DNA of 41,513 nucleotides from Domibacillus robiginosus (GTDB lineage: Bacteria; Bacillota; Bacilli; Bacillales; Domibacillaceae). The stretch spans positions 1 to 41,513 of the forward strand of contig NZ_LAHL01000060.1 of assembly GCF_000966195.1 (NCBI RefSeq). The letters run 5' to 3'. The position numbers and the translations under genes are program-made. Under the pieces are notes generated by a model. That model did not search any database and had not been told where the DNA came from. It worked only from the letters and a program-made list of their open reading frames with translations. Of the stretch, positions 36,067-41,513 are shown in pieces (position 1 is the stretch's first letter; the number at the start of each line of letters is the position of its first letter).

Positions 36067-36557
36067 TGGCAGAACTCATCCAGCAGGAAGCTGTTCGTTC
36101 TGTTTACGATTCTATTGAAAGCATCATCAGCCAGGTAGAAAAGCTACCGGAAGAAACTGTGTACTGGAAACCTTCTGAGGATGAATGGTCCATCATGCAG
36201 ATTATCACCCACTTGGCGGAAGCCATTCCATACTGGGCAGGCGAAATTAACCGTATTAAAGAGCAGCCGACAGAAGCATGGGGCCGCGGATTAATGGATG
36301 AAACACGTCTCCAAACCGTTTCAGATGAAAACATTAGCGGCTTAACGATTGATAAGGTTTTGTCAGACTTAAACAAGGTCCCTTCGCTTGTGGAGGAAAC
36401 AATCGGTGCTTTAACAGCGGAAGAGCTGACGATTACAGCACCGAGCCGAAATCCGAAGTTTGACGGAAAGCCCATCGCGTTTATTGTCGACCACTTGATT
36501 GTCGAGCATACAGCTAAGCACTTTGGACAAATTCAGCGCAACCTATCCAAACGATAA
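36066..36557 (+). CDS. DinB-fold protein, candidate thiol-dependent maleylpyruvate isomerase
   Basis: A 163-residue four-helix DinB/YfiT-type protein. The metal triad is visible as H49 (IITHLAEA) and H148/H152 (VEHTAKHFGQI). WKPSEDEWSIMQIITHL is the classic N-terminal motif. Members include bacillithiol transferases, and the mycothiol-dependent maleylpyruvate isomerase of Corynebacterium has the same fold. Its start overlaps the stop of the hydrolase gene, and it lies immediately upstream of the gentisate dioxygenase. No GST-type (zeta) isomerase is present in the cluster. The simplest reading is a maleylpyruvate isomerase using bacillithiol, which is inferred and not shown. Confidence 0.85.
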   Translation: MAELIQQEAVRSVYDSIESIISQVEKLPEETVYWKPSEDEWSIMQIITHLAEAIPYWAGEINRIKEQPTEAWGRGLMDETRLQTVSDENISGLTIDKVLSDLNKVPSLVEETIGALTAEELTITAPSRNPKFDGKPIAFIVDHLIVEHTAKHFGQIQRNLSKR

Positions 36558-36576
36558 AACGGAAGGGGAATTTAGC

Positions 36577-37689
36577 ATGGCAGAAAAATTAGCCTTTTTT
36601 GAAAGTGAAATCGTACAGGAATTTAACCGGGATATCGAGCAGTATCATCTCGGTCCACTTTGGAATGCAATTCCGGACTTGATGAAACATACGCCGGAAC
36701 CGCATGCACAGGCGTATTTATGGAAATATGATCTGCTTCATAAAAAATTAATGGAAGCCACACAAATTTTCACGCCGGACCGTGGGGGTGAACGCCGCGC
36801 GATTTACCTTCAAAATCCAGGGCTGAACTACCGGAAGCCGTGGGGCTGGGCGTCCACAACGCAAACATTGTACGCGGCTGTTCAGCTCATCTTGCCGGGT
36901 GAAGAAGCGCCGTCCCACCGTCACGTACAGAACGCCCTTCGCTTTGTGATGGAAGGAGAAGGGGCGTATTCAATTGTAGACGGACAGCGGATGTTTATGG
37001 AAAGAGGAGACTTTCTGACGACACCAAACGGGCTTTGGCACGGACATGGGCATACAGGGGACAAGCCGATGATCTGGATGGACTGCCTGGACATTCCTAC
37101 AGTCTACTATTTAGGCGGTACCTTTTTTGAACCGTATCCAGACCGGCTGGAGAAGCCTTCTTTGCCGGATAATTTCTCAGCTCAGCATTATGAAGGTGGC
37201 ATGATGCGTCCGATTGGGGACCGCTATGCAAAAAAAGCACCTGTTGGATCATACAAATGGGCAAAGACTGAAGCAGCATTGGTTGGATTGAGCCGATTTG
37301 ATCCGGATCCGTACGATGGCTATGCAGTGGAATTTATCAATCCATCGAATGGCGAGACAGCCTGCCCGACTATTGCGGCCTGGATGCAGAAACTGCCAAA
37401 AGGGTTCCATTCTAAAGCACATCGCCATACACATGCTTCAATCTACCATGTGCATGAAGGATCAGGGTATACGATCATTAACGGCGTGCGGTTTGATTGG
37501 GAAAAAGGTGACTATTTTGTTGTGCCGAACTGGGCTTGGCATGAGCATGTGGCTGAGCAGGACAGCTACCTTTTCCAGACGAACGACCTGCCAATCCTGG
37601 AACGTTTCGGCCTGGAGCGGAAGCAGCAGCTGGAAGCCAATAACGGGTATCAGGAAGTCCAAAGTGAATTTAAACCGGTGATAGTCTAA
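36577..37689 (+). CDS. Gentisate 1,2-dioxygenase
   Basis: A 370-residue bicupin ring-cleaving dioxygenase that opens gentisate to maleylpyruvate. In the N-terminal cupin the Fe(II) ligands appear as H114 and H116 (PSHRHVQNALRF) and H155 (NGLWHGHGH). A second cupin has AHRHTHASIYHVHEGSGYTI and WAWHEHV. The length and the pairing of two cupins fit the family. The open frame extends upstream to 36499, overlapping the DinB gene, but ATG at 36577 follows GGAAGGGG and gives the normal length. It is the key ring-cleavage step and fixes the pathway as the gentisate route. Confidence 0.93.
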   Translation: MAEKLAFFESEIVQEFNRDIEQYHLGPLWNAIPDLMKHTPEPHAQAYLWKYDLLHKKLMEATQIFTPDRGGERRAIYLQNPGLNYRKPWGWASTTQTLYAAVQLILPGEEAPSHRHVQNALRFVMEGEGAYSIVDGQRMFMERGDFLTTPNGLWHGHGHTGDKPMIWMDCLDIPTVYYLGGTFFEPYPDRLEKPSLPDNFSAQHYEGGMMRPIGDRYAKKAPVGSYKWAKTEAALVGLSRFDPDPYDGYAVEFINPSNGETACPTIAAWMQKLPKGFHSKAHRHTHASIYHVHEGSGYTIINGVRFDWEKGDYFVVPNWAWHEHVAEQDSYLFQTNDLPILERFGLERKQQLEANNGYQEVQSEFKPVIV

Positions 37690-37705
37690 TCCCAAGGAGG
37701 CTCCG

Positions 37706-38125
37706 ATGGAAAACATTTATTCAATTAAAGTGGTGTTTGGAGATACGGATGCAGCAGGAATTGTGTTTTATCCAAACTACTATCGGTGGATGGATCAGGC
37801 GACTCATGAGCTGATCGGAAAAGCGGTAATGCCCGTTTCCCGGCTGCAAAGCGAGGAAAATATTGTGTTGCCGCTTTTGGAAGCATCCTGTCAGTTCAGG
37901 CAGCCATTGCATTTTGAAGACAAAGTAGAAGTGCATTCAGAAGTCATAGAACTAAAAAGCAAAGTCCTTAAAATAAAGCACGCCTTTAAAAAAGAAGGTC
38001 AACTGATAGCTGAGGGCTATGAGACACGGGCATGGGCTTCTCTTACAAATGGATCGATTGCAGCAGTTAATATTCCAAATGCCGTAAGGAATGTGCTCGA
38101 GAACCAACAAAAAGAAATTGTATAA
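37706..38125 (+). CDS. 4HBT-type acyl-CoA thioesterase (candidate gentisyl-CoA thioesterase)
   Basis: A 139-residue hot-dog-fold thioesterase. FGDTDAAGIVFYPNYYRWMD (11-30) matches the 4-hydroxybenzoyl-CoA thioesterase signature, with D15 aligned to the catalytic Asp17 of the Pseudomonas enzyme. AAGGAGG precedes the ATG. It is the last gene of the aromatic operon and is followed by two terminators. In the CoA-dependent route it would hydrolyse gentisyl-CoA to gentisate and CoA (PhgC role). A generic aryl-CoA proofreading role is the alternative. Confidence 0.88.
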   Translation: MENIYSIKVVFGDTDAAGIVFYPNYYRWMDQATHELIGKAVMPVSRLQSEENIVLPLLEASCQFRQPLHFEDKVEVHSEVIELKSKVLKIKHAFKKEGQLIAEGYETRAWASLTNGSIAAVNIPNAVRNVLENQQKEIV

Positions 38126-38131
38126 TTATAG

Positions 38132-38163
38132 AAACGTCTCAAGGATTTATCCTTGAGACGTTT
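38132..38163 (+). terminator. First terminator of the aromatic operon
   Basis: AAACGTCTCAAGG pairs with CCTTGAGACGTTT and is followed by a short T run (TTTT). Confidence 0.85.
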
Positions 38164-38166
38164 TAG

Positions 38167-38196
38167 GCTGTCGATAAAGTCGACAGCCCTTTTTAA
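38167..38196 (+). terminator. Second, tandem terminator
   Basis: GGCTGTCGA pairs with TCGACAGCC around a 5-base loop, followed by CTTTTTAA. It backs up the terminator just before it. Confidence 0.85.
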
Positions 38197-38306
38197 TGTA
38201 AATTAGAATCTAAAATTTGTATCACTTTAAGGTCAGCTAAATTAAAAAGGTAAAAACCTTATTTTATCAAGAGTCCTTTTGGGAAATGGGGAATTTCTAC
38301 ACTTTG

Positions 38307-38338
38307 AAACGTCTCAGCGATGTATTTCTGAGACGTTT
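38307..38338 (-). terminator. Terminator of the CoA ligase gene, similar to 38132
   Basis: AAACGTCTCAG pairs with CTGAGACGTTT. The outer arm AAACGTCTCA/TGAGACGTTT is identical to that of 38132-38163. It lies just past the stop of the minus-strand ligase gene, and on that strand is followed only by CAAAG, so termination may be partial. Confidence 0.65.
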
Positions 38339-38352
38339 CTTTAGGAAGGGTA

Positions 38353-39633
38353 TTACCTTTTATTACGCTGGTCCATAACCCGCTTTGCTTTCATAGAAAA
38401 GCGTGGCAGACTTTCATAAGGGACCCTTTCTACATCGATGCGAAGACCAACCCGCTCGCGTAATCTGTCTATTAATGTTTTGATCGCGCTTTCATTTTCA
38501 ACTTCGACCTGTAATTTTACTTGGTCCATGTTATCCAAGGTATAAAAAACAATACGAAACTCTTTGACTTCAGGAAACTCACGGACAATCGATTCAATAG
38601 ATGAGGGATAAATATTAATGCCGCGAATTACAGCCATATCATCTGCGCGTCCAATTATACCTCCAGGCAAAAATGTAAAAGGGTTTCCACACTTGCACAA
38701 TCCAGGCTGATTTAGAACAATATCACCTGTCCGGTAGCGAATTAAAGGATAGCCGTACCGGCCTAGATTCGTCAGCACAAGTTCTCCTTTTTCTCCTTCT
38801 TGGGCCGGTGCAAGTGTATCGGGATTAATGATCTCAGAAATAAATTGCATGTCATTAATATGGATACCTTGTTGCTCACTACAGGAATATCCGTAAGCGC
38901 CAATCTCAGTCATGCCGACATGATCATAAAGTGAAGCACCCCAGCTCGACTCAATTTGGCTACGGATCGAAGGAACTGAACCACCAGGTTCACCAGCTGT
39001 AATAATTTTGGAGACGGAGGTATTCTTCAGATCAATACCCATGGCTTCTGCCACTTCAATGAGATGCAGTGCATAACTTGGTGTACAAAGAAGAACGGTA
39101 GCCTCATTTTCCAGTATACTTGTCAGCCGTTCTTTTGAAGTCTGGCTTCCTCCTGTAATTACTAACGCGCCAATTTGTTTTCCTGCTTCAAAGGCTCCCC
39201 AAAAACCAATAAACGGGCCAAATGAAAAAGCAAGGAAAATACGATCATTGTTGCTGATGCCGCTTGAGCGGTATACTTCTTTCCAGCATGTTTCCCACCA
39301 ACCCCAGCTTTCCTGTGTATCTAATACTTTGAGCGGGCGTCCTGAAGTTCCTGATGTCTGATGATAGCGAATATAGTTTTGTAGTGGATAAGAATGGTTT
39401 TTCCCATGCGGAGGAAAGCTCTTTTGGTCCTCAACAAGTTCTTTTTTCGTAGTAAAAGGCAGCCGGGATAGTTCTTCTTTTGAACGAAGCGGCAAATGAA
39501 TATTCGACAGCTTGCTTTGGTAAAATTCATTGTATTGCGCGACAAATACAAGCATTTGATTCAGGTTCTGCAATTGATAGTCAGCGAGAGGTGTTTCCAT
39601 TCCCTGAACCTTATAAAGTGTTTCTAAACCCAT
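38353..39633 (-). CDS. Phenylacetate-CoA-ligase-type aryl-CoA ligase (candidate 4-hydroxybenzoate-CoA ligase)
   Basis: A 426-residue PaaK-family AMP-forming ligase. The ATP-binding loop is HQTSGTSGRPLKVL (91-104). DHVGMTEIGAYGYSC, LIRYRTGDIVL and the C-terminal AMP-ligase region with RFSMKAKRVMDQ (catalytic lysine) follow. A CKCGNPF segment may bind metal, as in other PaaK relatives. AAAGGGGATTG precedes the ATG. No phenylacetate (paa) genes are present. Convergent with the hydroxylase/thioesterase/gentisate operon and sharing its control motifs, it is best read as the CoA-activation step for 4-hydroxybenzoate (PhgA role), but the acid is inferred. Confidence 0.82.
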   Translation of the reverse strand: MGLETLYKVQGMETPLADYQLQNLNQMLVFVAQYNEFYQSKLSNIHLPLRSKEELSRLPFTTKKELVEDQKSFPPHGKNHSYPLQNYIRYHQTSGTSGRPLKVLDTQESWGWWETCWKEVYRSSGISNNDRIFLAFSFGPFIGFWGAFEAGKQIGALVITGGSQTSKERLTSILENEATVLLCTPSYALHLIEVAEAMGIDLKNTSVSKIITAGEPGGSVPSIRSQIESSWGASLYDHVGMTEIGAYGYSCSEQQGIHINDMQFISEIINPDTLAPAQEGEKGELVLTNLGRYGYPLIRYRTGDIVLNQPGLCKCGNPFTFLPGGIIGRADDMAVIRGINIYPSSIESIVREFPEVKEFRIVFYTLDNMDQVKLQVEVENESAIKTLIDRLRERVGLRIDVERVPYESLPRFSMKAKRVMDQRNKR

Positions 39634-39679
39634 TATTCAATCCCCTTTCATTTTTAACTTACTTGTAATCTTATACATT

Positions 39680-39719
39680 TGTAAGCGCTTCGAAAAAGAA
39701 GTTGTTCCGCTATATGGGA
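39680..39719 (-). promoter_or_regulatory. CoA ligase control region: IclR-like palindrome and cre
   Basis: On the minus strand TCCCATATAGCGGAAC (39719-39704) repeats the aromatic operon palindrome at 33181-33196 with one change. The cre-like TGTAAGCGCTTCGA (39680-39693) lies 10 bases further toward the gene. Both elements have the same order and orientation relative to their gene as at the other promoter, so both units should be co-controlled by the IclR pair and by CcpA. Confidence 0.7.
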
Positions 39720-39749
39720 TTTTACTGATTTATAGGAAAAAAATATTTA

Positions 39750-40520
39750 TCAACCGAGATAGCCAAGTTCGGCTGATATTTCTTCGGCCGCCTTTTTCAT
39801 GCTGTCCACTATAAATTGTTGCCGTTCACCGGTTAGCCGGTTTGTTGGCCCTATAGCCGAAAGAGAAGAAATTACTGCTCCAGTCCAATTTCTTATAGGA
39901 ACCGAGATGCCTGTATATGTTTCATAGTAGGAGTCAGACAGTATGCAATGACCGTCTTCTTTTATATCTTTCATCATCACAAGCAATGTTTCCTTATCTG
40001 TTTCGGTGTGAGATGTATAAGCATATAAGTCTCCATTCAGAGCATATTTAATAACTTTTTCTTCTTGAAATGCGAGGATACATAACCCCTCGCTTGTACA
40101 AAAAAGAGGGCTTTGTCTGCCGATTTGCGTCAGAAGCCGATCTTGCTGAAGAACCTCTGTTCGAAACAAATAAACAACATAACGATCTTCCATTAGACAA
40201 ATGTGGACGGTTTCTTCTATTTCTTTAGATAGCCGCCGGACAGGCGAAAGAGAAGCTTGATATAAATCACGATGGCTGAAAATTACTCCCCCGATTGACA
40301 AAAAAGCTAATCCAAGCCGGTACTTCTTAGATCGGGGGTTTTTAGAAAGAAATCCTTCTTTTGTCAGACTCGTAATAAGCCGGTGAGCGCTGCTTGTTGG
40401 CAAATTCATCTGTTGGGAAATTTCAGCAACGCTGAGTTCCATTTGCTTTGGACTGAATAAACGCAAAATTTTCATAGCATTGGTAACGGAGGATAATGAA
40501 CTAGATTTTTCTGTGGTCAT
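39750..40520 (-). CDS. IclR-family transcriptional regulator (downstream of the pair)
   Basis: A 256-residue regulator. The N-terminal winged helix (about 12-70) shows ELSVAEISQQMNLPTSSAHR LITSL-type helices, and the IclR effector domain follows (about 80-250) with CLMEDRYVVYLFR and SVPIRNWTGAVISSLSAIGP. Its ATG overlaps the stop of the preceding IclR gene (TAATG), so the two are translated together. Located beyond the CoA ligase gene on the same strand, it probably senses 4-hydroxybenzoate, its CoA ester or gentisate and binds the shared palindrome. It may act as a heteromer with its neighbour. Confidence 0.88.
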   Translation of the reverse strand: MTTEKSSSLSSVTNAMKILRLFSPKQMELSVAEISQQMNLPTSSAHRLITSLTKEGFLSKNPRSKKYRLGLAFLSIGGVIFSHRDLYQASLSPVRRLSKEIEETVHICLMEDRYVVYLFRTEVLQQDRLLTQIGRQSPLFCTSEGLCILAFQEEKVIKYALNGDLYAYTSHTETDKETLLVMMKDIKEDGHCILSDSYYETYTGISVPIRNWTGAVISSLSAIGPTNRLTGERQQFIVDSMKKAAEEISAELGYLG

Positions 40521-41296
40521 TATTTTAACGCTCTCTTTCTTCGCGACACTATATTAGACAATTGGCCGGCCGCTTCTTTTACAGCTGATATGTATTTTTT
40601 TTGTATAACTGAAGAAGCTGCTCTTTTGGGTGTAGAGGTCACATTTAAGGAAGCAAACACATCTCCTTTTTCGTTATAAACAGGTGCTGCGATGCCCACT
40701 GTATTGTCACGATATTCCTCTACACAAAATGAGTAGCCGTTTTTTCTCACATATTCGAGCCTTTCGGAAAATAAAGTAGGTGATAAAATCGTTTTTGATG
40801 TATAAGGTCTCAGCGTATGTGATGCTTCTTCTGCTAATTGCTGGTGAAAAGCAAGGATAGCCTGTCCAGAACTTGTGCAAAAGGCTGGATGGCGTTTTCC
40901 TAAGTGAATGGCATCTTCAACTTCATAGACACCGTTTATTGTCTGCAAATAAAAAATATCTGACCCCTCCAAAATAGAAAGGTGAGCACTTTCGCCAGTG
41001 AATTCTGTTAGTTTATTTAAAATTGGAAGAGCCTCATGGGTAATAGGAATTTGAGATTGAACAAGGGTTGTTAAAGATAAAGCAGTTGATCCAAGACTGT
41101 ATAACTTCGAATAATGGTCCTTTATAACAAAGCCCACTTCGGATAATGATAGTAAAAGGCGATGAGCTGTACTTTTTGCGATTCCTAATTCTTTAGCAAT
41201 GTCTGTTGTACTCCATTCTGGATGGTCGATAGAAAAAATTCGTAAAATGGTAAGAGCATTTTCCAAGGAAGTTCTTTTTTTAAGGGCATCTTTCAT
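40520..41296 (-). CDS. IclR-family transcriptional regulator (upstream of the pair)
   Basis: A protein of 258 residues with an N-terminal winged helix (about 12-72; WSTTDIAKELGIAKSTAHRL) and the IclR effector domain (HLSILEGSDIFYLQ; CTSSGQAILAF; TVGIAAPVYNEKGDVFASLN). The frame is open from a TTG at 41305, but ATG at 41296 is preferred because GTGAG then has a spacing of nine bases. It shares the TAATG junction with the second IclR gene. It is clearly related to, but distinct from, that neighbour. The two probably divide activation and repression of the aromatic units. Confidence 0.88.
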   Translation of the reverse strand: MKDALKKRTSLENALTILRIFSIDHPEWSTTDIAKELGIAKSTAHRLLLSLSEVGFVIKDHYSKLYSLGSTALSLTTLVQSQIPITHEALPILNKLTEFTGESAHLSILEGSDIFYLQTINGVYEVEDAIHLGKRHPAFCTSSGQAILAFHQQLAEEASHTLRPYTSKTILSPTLFSERLEYVRKNGYSFCVEEYRDNTVGIAAPVYNEKGDVFASLNVTSTPKRAASSVIQKKYISAVKEAAGQLSNIVSRRKRALK

Positions 41297-41469
41297 AACA
41301 GTCAACTCACTTTTTTGTTTTTATGCAAATTAATAGGCTGTATTGTAACTATTCTCTAAGTTAGCAACTCTAGCTGAATGAAATAGCTTGTCCTGTTGGG
41401 TGAGCTTTGCAGTGTTTCTCTGGCTTTTGGATAGTCTATCTACTATGTTACCTAACATTTAATCCAACT

Positions 41470-41508
41470 CTTTCATTAATCAAGTTAAACCGGCAAAAGA
41501 CTTGATTT
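41470..41508 (+). promoter_or_regulatory. Interrupted inverted repeat shared with 23323-23361
   Basis: AATCAAGT (41479-41486) and ACTTGATT (41500-41507) form the arms. The 39-bp block matches the element before the MBL-fold lipoprotein at 35 of 39 positions. It lies about 175 bp upstream of the first IclR gene and may instead belong to a gene beyond the window on the plus strand. Confidence 0.55.
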
Positions 41509-41513
41509 TGTCT

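Noticed and set aside
38353-39633. Reading the ligase as a phenylacetate-CoA ligase for the paa pathway
   Set aside because: No paa genes occur in the window, and the gene shares control elements with the gentisate operon, so hydroxybenzoate activation is more likely, though not proven.
1-41513. CRISPR arrays, tRNA/rRNA genes, prophage or defence systems
   Set aside because: No regularly spaced repeats, no cloverleaf or rRNA sequence, and no nuclease, toxin-antitoxin, phage structural or restriction genes were recognised.

Overview
The window looks like the chromosome of a low-GC Gram-positive bacterium of the Bacillaceae. Genes have strong AGGAGG-type ribosome binding sites and often start at GTG or TTG. 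Intrinsic terminators are abundant, four sites match the CcpA catabolite-repression (cre) consensus, and lipoproteins, a YesM/YesN two-component pair and a class of alanine dehydrogenase typical of Bacillus are present. No rRNA, tRNA, CRISPR or intact mobile element was seen. The region is an accessory nutrient-scavenging stretch with many decayed genes.

Layout. 0.2-5.4 kb: an AraC-type regulator, then an amine-nitrogen operon of class III aminotransferase, APC permease and alanine dehydrogenase. Alanine dehydrogenase would recycle the alanine formed if pyruvate is the amino acceptor. 5.5-8.0 kb: a chemoreceptor gene flanked by two dead insertion sequences, an IS4-family relic and an IS3-family relic. 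8.5-20.3 kb: a rhamnoside/plant-glycan locus. It holds a sugar-binding lipoprotein, a YesM-type kinase and a YesN-type regulator (probably a three-component sugar sensor), a cytoplasmic GH78 alpha-L-rhamnosidase, a GH43-like glycosidase, a GPH-family symporter and an AraC-type cupin regulator. Two relics of a second GPH transporter lie on either side of the intact one. 20.9-23.3 kb: an MFS transporter and a metallo-beta-lactamase-fold lipoprotein. 23.8-27.0 kb: a secreted GH78 rhamnosidase behind a cre site and two tiny leader reading frames. 27.4-32.2 kb: an apparently N-terminally shortened NhaC-type antiporter, a VOC protein, a FrlC-like epimerase, a ghost of a second class III aminotransferase, and a glutamate-1-semialdehyde-aminomutase-like enzyme.

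33.2-41.3 kb: a complete-looking aromatic pathway through gentisate. It has a flavin monooxygenase, an unknown protein, a fumarylpyruvate-hydrolase-like protein, a DinB-fold protein, gentisate 1,2-dioxygenase and a 4HBT thioesterase in one operon. A convergent phenylacetate-CoA-ligase-type enzyme and two translationally coupled IclR regulators follow. The ligase + flavin hydroxylase + thioesterase combination matches the CoA-dependent 4-hydroxybenzoate-to-gentisate route with NIH shift that I recall from Brevibacillus (PhgABC). Both transcription units carry the same IclR-like palindrome (TTCCG-N5-CGGGA or TGGGA) followed by a cre site. The DinB-fold protein is the best candidate for the maleylpyruvate isomerase, possibly using bacillithiol.

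The most notable items are the aromatic cluster with its shared operators, the candidate bacillithiol-dependent isomerase, the binding-protein/YesMN sensor, and the several gene ghosts that keep recognisable regulatory DNA.
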